From assembly GCF_965204125.1 (NCBI RefSeq), contig NZ_OZ241968.1, forward strand, positions 1,178,001 through 1,242,000: a DNA stretch of 64,000 bases, read 5' to 3'. Below are positions 57,892 through 64,000 of this stretch, one piece after another; position 1 is the first letter of the stretch, and each line of letters starts with the position of its first letter. Below the pieces are notes generated by a model. The model ran no database searches. It worked only from the letters and a program-made list of their open reading frames with translations, and was not told the DNA's origin. Origin of the DNA: Poriferisodalis sp965204125 (GTDB taxonomy: Bacteria; Actinomycetota; Acidimicrobiia; Acidimicrobiales; Poriferisodalaceae). The position numbers and the translations under genes are program-made.

Positions 57892-59505
57892 CTACTCGCC
57901 GAGCAGGGCGGTCAGCCCGCGCCGTTGGAGCTTCCCTGTCGACGTCGTGGGCAGCGGCTCGGCACAGAAGGTGATCCGGCGAGGGTACTTGTAGGGGGCA
58001 ATCGAGGCCTTGACGTGGTCTTGCAGCTCGCACGCCAGCGCATCGGTGGCTGACGACGGGTCAGCCAGACGGACGAAAGCGTGCACGACCATGCCCCGGT
58101 CCGGGTCAGGCGTGCCGATCACTCCCGCCTCGCACACCATGGCGTGCGTCAGCAGGGCCTCCTCCACTTCAGGGGCGGCAATGTTGTAGCCGGAGCTGAT
58201 GATCATGTCGTCGGCCCTGGCCTGGTACCAGAAGTAGCCGTCGGCGTCGCGCACATAGACGTCGCCCGTGTAGTTCCAGCCATTCCGCACATAGACGGCC
58301 TGGCGTTCGTCGTCGAGGTAGCGGCAGCCGATCGGTCCGCGAACAGCGAGCAGCCCTGGCTGGCCGTCCGGCACCGGGGCGCCGTCGGCGTCGAAGATCA
58401 CGGCCTCCCACCCGGGCAGGGGCTTGCCCGTCGAACCGGGCCGTATCTCGGCATCGGGCGCGGAGATGAAGATGTGCAGCAGCTCGGTGGCGCCGATCCC
58501 GTCGTTCAGTCGCACACCGAGCTCATGCTCGACGAGCTCGAACGTGGATCGCGGCAACCATTCGCCGGCTGACACGCCACAGCGCAGTGAGGAGAGGTCC
58601 GGCCGGGGATCGAGCATCGTCATGGCCCGGTACGCGGTGGGCGAGCTGAAGCACACGGTGGCCTGCCGTCTGGCGATCAGCTCCGCCAATGCAGCGGGGC
58701 CCGGCTCGTCGCAGAACCAGGTGCACGCTCCTGCTCGCATGGGGAAGACCACCTCGCCGCCCAGGCCGAACGTGAACGCCAGCGGAGGGCTCCCGACGAA
58801 CACGTCGTCGGGGCCTGCTCGCAGGATCGGCTCGAACGCGTCGGCGATCACCAGCAGGTCGCGATGGAAGTGCACGGCAACCTTGGGTTCGCCGGTCGTA
58901 CCCGAGGTGGACGCCAGCAGGGCAGGATCGGTCGCGGCGGTGTCCACTGCAGCGAATTTGCCGGGCTTGGCGACAGCCGCGGCGTTGAGATCTCCGTTCG
59001 GGCCCCAGATGGCGATCGGGCCGCCGGTCACTTTCTGCAGCTCAGCTTCCATTCCCGCTTCGCACAGCGAGACCGACGGCTCGCACTTCGCGATCACCCT
59101 CGCTAGCTCCGCGGCACGCAGCAGCGGCATCGTCGTGACAGCCACGGCGCCGGTTTTCAGCACGCCAAGCCAGGCAGCCACCATCCAAGGCGCATTGGCG
59201 CCCCGGAGCAGCACGCGGTTGCCTGCAACGATGCCGTAGTCCTCGACAAGCACCGCGGCGATCCGGTTGGCGCAGTCGGCTACGTCGGCGTAGGTCCACA
59301 TGTCGTCGCCGAGCCCCATGCAGGGGCGCTCTCCCCAGCCTCGTTCGATTGCCCTGTCCAGCAGGATCGAGGCGGCATTCAGCCGGCTCGGGTAGCAGTA
59401 CAGCGACTCGTCGAGCCTGATCTGCGGCCAGTGCTCTGCGGGCGGCAGACGATCGAGGACAAACCGGTCCACATGTGCCGTCGCAGCCGCGGTGCCTGTG
59501 CTCAT
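57892..59505 (-). CDS. Benzoate/2-aminobenzoate-CoA ligase family protein
   Basis: A 537-residue ANL ligase. DRFVLDRLPPAEHWPQ at the N-terminus and PSRLNAASILLDRAIERGWGERPC are typical of the 2-aminobenzoate/benzoate-CoA ligase branch; STSGTTGEPKVAVHFHRDLL is the P-loop, DGIGATELLHIFIS the A5 motif, and ARADDMIISSGYNIAAPEVEEAL the hinge, with Lys in TTSTGKLQR. It would activate the aromatic acid for the monooxygenase/reductase. It leads the ligase-paaX pair. Confidence 0.9.
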   Translation of the reverse strand: MSTGTAAATAHVDRFVLDRLPPAEHWPQIRLDESLYCYPSRLNAASILLDRAIERGWGERPCMGLGDDMWTYADVADCANRIAAVLVEDYGIVAGNRVLLRGANAPWMVAAWLGVLKTGAVAVTTMPLLRAAELARVIAKCEPSVSLCEAGMEAELQKVTGGPIAIWGPNGDLNAAAVAKPGKFAAVDTAATDPALLASTSGTTGEPKVAVHFHRDLLVIADAFEPILRAGPDDVFVGSPPLAFTFGLGGEVVFPMRAGACTWFCDEPGPAALAELIARRQATVCFSSPTAYRAMTMLDPRPDLSSLRCGVSAGEWLPRSTFELVEHELGVRLNDGIGATELLHIFISAPDAEIRPGSTGKPLPGWEAVIFDADGAPVPDGQPGLLAVRGPIGCRYLDDERQAVYVRNGWNYTGDVYVRDADGYFWYQARADDMIISSGYNIAAPEVEEALLTHAMVCEAGVIGTPDPDRGMVVHAFVRLADPSSATDALACELQDHVKASIAPYKYPRRITFCAEPLPTTSTGKLQRRGLTALLGE

Positions 59506-59536
59506 ATCCAGCCGTTCATACCCGTCCGGGTAATGC

Positions 59537-59576
59537 CGTCGATATGACGATCTCTAATCAAACGCTATATCGAGCG
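59537..59576. promoter_or_regulatory. Candidate operator: two dyads upstream of the aryl-CoA ligase gene
   Basis: CGTC-GATAT-GACG (59537-59549) and CGCT-ATATCG-AGCG (59563-59576) lie in an AT-rich patch 32-71 bp before the ligase ATG. They would suit a dimeric regulator such as the adjacent PaaX-like protein. Arms are only 4 bp, so chance is possible. Confidence 0.35.
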
Positions 59577-59676
59577 TCGCCGTCGCGCAAGGACTTCGTG
59601 GTGCGCCAGCAGGGCGCATATGGCGGGGCGCGTCAGGCCGCCCGCCGACGCGGGATGCAGCCGGGATCGTCGCCGG

Positions 59677-61044
59677 TCAGGACGTGATCTTGCGGAAGCG
59701 GGCGCCGTACATGATGCCGCCGTAGTAGTTGAAGACCTCGCGGGCGTTTTCGTCGTCGAACGGGTAGTCGGCACCGATCTGGGTGGCTGCGGCGAGCCCG
59801 GTCACGAAGCAGGTCTCCTGGCTGTTGACCAGCGTGTGCGCCCCGCAGTGCCAGCTGCGGCGCTTGCCCTGGATGAAGCGGAACAGCGGCACGAGCAGCG
59901 TCACCTGGCGCACGTCATGCACGACGTGCTGGAACCACCAGCGCTTCACGATCTTGTCCTCGTCGATCGGGGTGTTCGAGTTGTAGGTCACCAGGCAGGG
60001 CTTGTCAGAGCCGAAAATCCATGGCTGCTGGTTGTGCATGATGTAGGTGAGCTCGTAGTTGTCGGGCCGGGCGCCGTACTGCTCTACGTGATTGGTGCGT
60101 GTGCCCAGGCATTCCACCTCGTCGTCGGGCAGGACCGACGGGTCGGAGTGCACCAGCGTGTGGTTGTGCAGCTCGCTCTCGTAGCGCACCGACGAGAGCA
60201 CGTAGCGCTCGAGCGCCGTGGGCTTGTCGAGCATCATCAGGGTCTGGTTGGCGTTGGAGGCGAAGATCACCTCGTCGAAGGTCTCGCGCACCCCCGCTGC
60301 ATCCTCGACGACCACCTCCGATGCTCCCCGGTACACCTTGCGGACCGGTCGGCTCAGATAGATCTTGTCCCGGAAATCCGCCGACAGGTGCTCGTAGATG
60401 CGCCGCGTCCCCTGGTCCCAGGTCTGCATGGGCGTCGCCGATTCGATGTCGAAGAACTCGAGATAGCGGGCGAACAGCGCGGCGGGCATGTCGAACACGT
60501 TCGTCGCCATCAGGAAGTTGACGAACATCGGCTTGAGGATCTTGTACTTGAAGTCGGCGGAGAACCTGCCCACGTTCAGGACCGTCCGCATGCTGATGTA
60601 GTTGAACGGGTTCAGCGCATTGAGGAACTTGGACCGCGCCCGGGTGAGACGGCCGAATGAGTGCAGGCGACCCAGCAGGCGCTGGAACCGCTCGATCTCG
60701 GGCTGCAGCTGGTCCCTGATGTCGGAGTCGAAGTCGTGGGCGTACCTGCCGCCCTGGTACTTCACGCTGTAGTTGAACTTGGTCGGGAATAGCTCGATGC
60801 CGAATCGGTCGAGCAGCAGCAGGACGTGGTCGTAGACCGACGGGATCAACGCAGTGACCGAGATGTCGAAGGGAAGCGACGTGCCGTCGTCCTGCGGCAT
60901 GTCGACAGTGACAGCGTTGCCCCCGAGGCGATCGTTGGCCTCGAACAGCCGGATGTCGAACCGGTCGGGATGGTGAGCCAGCGCCCACGCGGCGCCCAGC
61001 CCCGACATGCCTCCGCCGATGATTGCGATCCTGCGCTGCGTCAT
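59677..61044 (-). CDS. FAD-dependent oxidoreductase (flavin amine oxidase-like)
   Basis: A 455-residue flavoprotein. RRIAIIGGGMSGLGAAWALAHH binds FAD; FEANDRLGGNAVTVDMP is the second dinucleotide motif; the C-terminal FVTGLAAATQIGADYPFDDENAREVF is the closing FAD motif. The body resembles the NAD(P)-binding amine-oxidase-like proteins often associated with cyclopropane-fatty-acid or lipid-modification genes, but no such genes are adjacent. GGGAG about 6 nt before the ATG serves as ribosome binding site. Substrate unknown. Confidence 0.82.
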   Translation of the reverse strand: MTQRRIAIIGGGMSGLGAAWALAHHPDRFDIRLFEANDRLGGNAVTVDMPQDDGTSLPFDISVTALIPSVYDHVLLLLDRFGIELFPTKFNYSVKYQGGRYAHDFDSDIRDQLQPEIERFQRLLGRLHSFGRLTRARSKFLNALNPFNYISMRTVLNVGRFSADFKYKILKPMFVNFLMATNVFDMPAALFARYLEFFDIESATPMQTWDQGTRRIYEHLSADFRDKIYLSRPVRKVYRGASEVVVEDAAGVRETFDEVIFASNANQTLMMLDKPTALERYVLSSVRYESELHNHTLVHSDPSVLPDDEVECLGTRTNHVEQYGARPDNYELTYIMHNQQPWIFGSDKPCLVTYNSNTPIDEDKIVKRWWFQHVVHDVRQVTLLVPLFRFIQGKRRSWHCGAHTLVNSQETCFVTGLAAATQIGADYPFDDENAREVFNYYGGIMYGARFRKITS

Positions 61045-61096
61045 CGTGCTCCCGCCGCTCAGGATGCCTCAGGTGAGAGGCGGCAGACCTGAGCTG

Positions 61097-61163
61097 TCCC
61101 GCTCTTGTTCGCTCTGCTCACGGGCCGCTCGGGCCCCGGCTTCGCCTGCGGGCTCAGCCTCTT
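61097..61163. repeat. Dispersed intergenic repeat, copy 5
   Basis: TCCCGCTCTTGTTCGCTCTG onward, closely matching copy 1 over about 65 bp, with hairpin GGGCC-GCTCG-GGCCC and the GGC-TTC-GCC dyad. It lies between tRNA-Arg (3 bp away) and the start of the FAD oxidoreductase gene (53 bp away). Confidence 0.8.
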
Positions 61164-61165
61164 CG

Positions 61166-61239
61166 CGCGCTTGCAGGGATTCGAACCCCGAACCTTCTGA
61201 TCCGTAGTCAGATGCTCTGTCCAATTGAGCTACAAGCGC
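61166..61239 (-). tRNA. tRNA-Arg (anticodon ACG)
   Basis: A 74-nt tRNA on the minus strand. Acceptor GCGCTTG pairs with CAAGCGC; anticodon arm TCTGA-CTACGGA-TCAGA reads ACG; T arm CGGGGTTCGAATCCCTG. A34 is the TadA target, and tadA is encoded at 35448-35894. CCA is not encoded. Confidence 0.96.
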
Positions 61240-61329
61240 TGGTTGCCACTGGTCGGGCCGGGGGCCCGTCGGCGCCCGAACAGTCTAGGAGTAGCTGCCG
61301 GCACGCTTCGGTGAGATTTTGCGTTCGGG

Positions 61330-62658
61330 TCACGCACCGCTGCCGTCGGGGTGGGGTTGGTCGGCCGTTGCCAGCAGCGCGGCGGTGCGGGCGACATCGG
61401 CTGGGGTGCGGTCGAGCGCTTGCGCCGCTGCCACCACGTCGGACCATTCGGGCTTGGATCGGTGTGGACCGTGTTTCACCGAGATGCGGTGGCCGTCGAT
61501 CTCCACGGTGGTGGTGTGCCGTTCGAGCGCCGTGCGCACGACGGTGCGGGCTCGCAAGCCCAGCGTGCCAGTGAGGCGCGCTATCAGGTCGCCCAGCGCT
61601 GTCACATCGTCGGCGCTGCACAGCGCCATCAGCGTGTTCGCCGGACGGCCGTGCTTCATCACGATCGGAACCGCCCAGGCATCCAGCGCGCCAGCCGCCA
61701 GCAGCTCCTCGATCGCGTGGCCCAGCAGCTCGCCCGAGACGTCGTCGAGGTTCGTGGCCAGTTCCACCAGCTCAGCGGTGGATTCGGCGCCTTCGATGGC
61801 CGCCATAGTCGCGGCCAGCCCTGCATCAGTACGGCTCACTTCGGTTGCCCGAGTACCAATCAGCACACCGGTGACGTTGGGGCGACCCGGCAGCTCGCGG
61901 GTGCCCGCACCGAAGCCGACGCCAGTCACCGTCATGGGCGGCACTGGCCCGAACACCGAGGCCAGGGCGGCCACGATTGCGGCCCCCGTCGGGGTCGTCA
62001 GCTCCATGTCGATATCGACGCCCACCACTGGGTGTCCCGCCAGCAAGTATCCGACTGCGGGCGGTGGGTTCGGCAGCACGCCATGCGCGGCGTGGATCGT
62101 GCCCTTGCCCACCGCAACCGGTCCGCAGGCAACCTCATCGACGGCCAGAGATTCCAGCGCCGCGCACACGCCGACGATGTCGACGATCGCATCCAGCGCC
62201 CCGACCTCGTGGAAATGGACCTCGTCGGGCGGCACTCCGTGCACCTGGCCCTCGGCAACAGCGAGCGCCTCAAACGCTGCGAGCGCGCGGCCCCGAATCC
62301 GGTCTCCCAAGGGTGCGCTCTCCAGCAGCTCCCGGATATGGCGCCAGCGCCGATGGTGATGCCCTTCGGGGGCGTCTACGACGGCCCGCGTCGCGGCCAG
62401 TTCATTCCGCTGTACCCGCTCGGCACTGAGCTGCCAGCCGTCAATGCCGAGCGTCTGCAGCTGTTCGATGACGAACTCCAGGTCTGCGCCGGCATCCAGC
62501 AGCGCCCCGAGCGCCATGTCGCCTGCGATCCCCGACACCGGATCGAACCACGCCACCGTGCCGTCGGGAGCACTTCGTTCGCCGCTCGCGGATGACGATG
62601 CGGCCGTCGGCGCGTGCGGCGTCACCGGCGACGTGTCGGCGGCTGCGATGTCGTGCAT
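61330..62658 (-). CDS. larC: Nickel-pincer cofactor nickel insertase LarC
   Basis: A 442-residue LarC, which inserts nickel into the pyridinium-bisthiocarboxylate pincer cofactor. AWFDPVSGIAGDMALGALLDAGAD, HHHRRWRHIRELLE, VHFHEVGALDAIVDIVG, GKGTIHAAHGVLPNPPPAV and ELTTPTGAAIVAAL are clear. In Lactiplantibacillus the gene is split with programmed frameshifting; here it is one frame. ATG 62658 overlaps the larB stop (TGATG). The non-homologous 30-residue N-terminal Ala/Ser-rich lead is unusual. Confidence 0.92.
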   Translation of the reverse strand: MHDIAAADTSPVTPHAPTAASSSASGERSAPDGTVAWFDPVSGIAGDMALGALLDAGADLEFVIEQLQTLGIDGWQLSAERVQRNELAATRAVVDAPEGHHHRRWRHIRELLESAPLGDRIRGRALAAFEALAVAEGQVHGVPPDEVHFHEVGALDAIVDIVGVCAALESLAVDEVACGPVAVGKGTIHAAHGVLPNPPPAVGYLLAGHPVVGVDIDMELTTPTGAAIVAALASVFGPVPPMTVTGVGFGAGTRELPGRPNVTGVLIGTRATEVSRTDAGLAATMAAIEGAESTAELVELATNLDDVSGELLGHAIEELLAAGALDAWAVPIVMKHGRPANTLMALCSADDVTALGDLIARLTGTLGLRARTVVRTALERHTTTVEIDGHRISVKHGPHRSKPEWSDVVAAAQALDRTPADVARTAALLATADQPHPDGSGA

Positions 62659-63479
62659 CACTCGGCTCCGCCGTCGCGGCCCGCCGCCAGATCCACGATG
62701 CGCATAGCGGCCATCGCGGCACCGAAGCCGTTGTCGATACCCACCACGGCGATCCCGGCTGCGCACGACGCATGCATTGCCAGCAGCGCCGTCACACCGT
62801 CGAGCGCTGCGCCATAGCCCGCGCTGGTCGGCACGGCGATGACCGGTGCAGCAGTCACGCCCGCGACGGCCGTGGCCAGCGCTCCTTCCATACCCGCCAC
62901 CACGATGACGACCTCAGCCGATGTCAGCGTGTCGATCTCGGCCAGGAAGCGATGCAGGCCCGCGAGGCCGATGTCGGTCACCATCTCGGCGTCGACGCCG
63001 AATGCGCCGAGCACCGCTGCGGCTTCGCTCGCGACCGGTCCGTCCGATGTGCCCGCTGCTGCCACCACCACGCGCTCGTGACGCGCTGGCGCAGCGCGCC
63101 ACACCACCGTCGCCAAGTCGGCTGAAGGCATGGCGGCGCCGTCAGCCGGGTCGGGCTCCCGATCGGCGGGGCGGTGCACCACGCCGCCGGGGCACGCGGC
63201 CAGCGCCGCTGCGGCCTGATCGGTGCTCGCTCGGGTGAGCAGCACCGGGCCGGAGCCGCCGCTCAGCATCTCGGCCACGATGCGGGCGCACTGGCTCGGC
63301 GACTTGCCGGGCCCGTACACCGCCTCGGGATGGCCGGTGCGCAGCGCTCGGTGATGATCGATGCGCGCCCCCGCAATCTCCGCATAGGGCAGTCGGCGCA
63401 GTCGCGCCAGCGCCTCGTCGGCACTCACCGTCCCGTCACGCACCTCTGCCAGCAATCCGGCGAGCTGTTCAGCGTCCAT
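62658..63479 (-). CDS. larB: Pyridinium-3,5-biscarboxylate mononucleotide synthase LarB
   Basis: A 273-residue LarB, which carboxylates and hydrolyses nicotinic acid adenine dinucleotide in nickel-pincer cofactor synthesis. The C-terminal PurE-like domain shows VVVAAAGTSDGPVASEAAAVLGAFG, DIGLAGLHRFL, VIVVAGMEGALATAVAGV and VPTSAGYGAALDGVTALLAMHASCA; the N-terminal part has RRLPYAEIAGARIDHHRALRTGHPEAVYGPGKSP. larC follows with one-base overlap. larE (sulfur donor) and a LarA-type racemase are not in the window. Confidence 0.93.
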   Translation of the reverse strand: MDAEQLAGLLAEVRDGTVSADEALARLRRLPYAEIAGARIDHHRALRTGHPEAVYGPGKSPSQCARIVAEMLSGGSGPVLLTRASTDQAAAALAACPGGVVHRPADREPDPADGAAMPSADLATVVWRAAPARHERVVVAAAGTSDGPVASEAAAVLGAFGVDAEMVTDIGLAGLHRFLAEIDTLTSAEVVIVVAGMEGALATAVAGVTAAPVIAVPTSAGYGAALDGVTALLAMHASCAAGIAVVGIDNGFGAAMAAMRIVDLAAGRDGGAE

Positions 63480-63621
63480 CGCCTGCCGTTCTACCCGCCG
63501 CGGCCCGGCGTCAACATCGTTCAGGCGCGTTCATGGGCGCGTGCATTGCTGCATCGATCGAGATCTGTGTACAAGTCTTGATGGCCGATTTCGTCTTGTG
63601 CTGCCATGAGGGAGATTCTAC

Positions 63622-63659
63622 GTATCAAAACTTTACAAATTGCTATGTTTTGATACCTT
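63622..63659 (+). promoter_or_regulatory. Promoter and palindromic operator of the AbiEi-like gene
   Basis: GTATCAAAAC (63622-63631) and GTTTTGATAC (63647-63656) form a perfect 10-bp inverted repeat with 15-nt spacer. TTTACA (63632-63637) and TACCTT (63654-63659), 16 bp apart, fit -35 and -10; the -10 is 7 nt before GTG 63667. The operator therefore brackets the promoter, as expected for an autorepressing antitoxin. The region is AT-rich in a GC-rich genome. Confidence 0.7.
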
Positions 63660-63666
63660 GAATCCC

Positions 63667-64000
63667 GTGAACGAGAGGATTGTGGCGCCTAGCAATCTCG
63701 CCGATTGGTTGATCGGGCGAGGGCAGCACTTCATTACCTCTCAAGATGCAGCCACCCTGCTCGACGTTCGGCCCCATGAGGTCTCGACAAGTCTCGGCCG
63801 TGCCCGCCAAGCGCGCAAGATGATTTCGGTCACGAAGGGCGGCTGGGTACCGGTGCGGCCCGAGTATCGAGATGCTGGTGCGCCACCGCCGCTGCACTAC
63901 ATCGATCCGCTCATGAAGCACCTCGATCATCCGTACTACGTAGGTTTCCTCTCCGCCGCTGCACTGCACGGTGCCGCCCACCACCCACCGATGATCCTTC
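63667..64000 (+). CDS. AbiEi family (type IV) antitoxin, 3' truncated
   Basis: 111 codons are visible before the window ends; no stop is reached. Residues 13-65 look like the AbiEi winged helix (WLIGRGQHFITSQDAATLLD, then VRPHEVSTSLGRARQARKM, with GGWVPVRPEYRD). Then HYIDPLMKHLDHPYYVGFLS and AALHGAAHHPP match the AbiEi core very well. AbiEi antitoxins repress their own promoter and block the AbiEii nucleotidyltransferase toxin, expected just downstream outside the window. The start is GTG 63667 (TTG 63658 is in frame too). The antisense frame at 63643-63984 is a shadow. Confidence 0.85.
   Translation, partial: MNERIVAPSNLADWLIGRGQHFITSQDAATLLDVRPHEVSTSLGRARQARKMISVTKGGWVPVRPEYRDAGAPPPLHYIDPLMKHLDHPYYVGFLSAAALHGAAHHPPMIL

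Noticed and set aside
63643..63984. 113-codon minus-strand frame at the right edge
   Set aside because: It lies opposite the AbiEi-like gene, which has clear family motifs and its own promoter; the antisense frame has none.

Overview
The window is gene-dense, high-GC bacterial chromosome, most likely from a high-GC actinobacterium; Acidimicrobiia is my best guess, from overall gene style only. Supporting points are a stand-alone acyl-CoA carboxylase epsilon subunit (AccE), a menaquinone pathway, an SRP RNA gene beside dnaX, many GTG starts, and a recurring -10 hexamer TANNNT placed 6-8 nt upstream of start codons (leaderless transcripts). I see no transposase, CRISPR array or prophage. The only toxin-antitoxin-like gene is cut by the right edge.

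Layout. 1-7.2 kb: membrane/DCC protein, CaiB/BaiF CoA-transferase, accE and pccB, a VOC protein, a 5'-3' exonuclease and an acyl-CoA ligase. 7.2-11.9 kb: an RCC1-repeat lipoprotein, a non-pyrrolysine MttB homologue and a TetR regulator. 12.0-19.4 kb: menaquinone genes (isochorismate synthase fused behind a MerR regulator, a MenD split in two, menH, menC, menE), with cdd lying inside the cluster on the other strand. 19.6-22.8 kb: mtnA overlapping a class II aldolase/short-chain dehydrogenase fusion, a candidate methylthioribose or deoxyribose salvage shunt. 22.8-27.7 kb: a BMP-type nucleoside ABC transporter. 27.8-30.9 kb: methylmalonyl-CoA epimerase, crotonyl-CoA carboxylase/reductase and a divergent thiolase (ethylmalonyl-CoA type metabolism).

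31-38 kb is housekeeping: recR, dnaX, a tandem repeat, SRP RNA, tRNA-Ser(GGA), a fatty-acid hydroxylase family protein, tadA, tRNA-Ser(CGA), xseA and xseB. 38-47.3 kb: S9 peptidase, SURF1, MalY/PatB-like aminotransferase, TauE/SafE, aroC, PAC2 and a secreted beta-propeller lipoprotein. 47.4-59.5 kb is a catabolic island: acyl-CoA dehydrogenase, fused hydantoinase/5-oxoprolinase, RidA, enoyl-CoA hydratase and SDR are read one way; a flavin monooxygenase/Old Yellow Enzyme fusion is read the other way; then PaaX-like regulator and aryl-CoA ligase. It resembles the 2-aminobenzoyl-CoA (or salicylyl-CoA) route. 59.7-64 kb: a FAD oxidoreductase, tRNA-Arg(ACG), larC and larB, and the start of an AbiEi-type antitoxin gene under a perfect 10-bp inverted repeat.

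Most notable: the MerR-MenF fusion; the MenD split, joined by the same GTGCTGA overlap as mtnA-aldolase; the aryl-CoA island with RidA and an ATP-dependent hydrolase; a 33-bp in-frame tandem expansion in the monooxygenase; a dispersed intergenic repeat at four loci; and a strand-asymmetric C-to-T shift across the convergent ends of menC and menE. All assignments come from reading the sequence; no database search was run.
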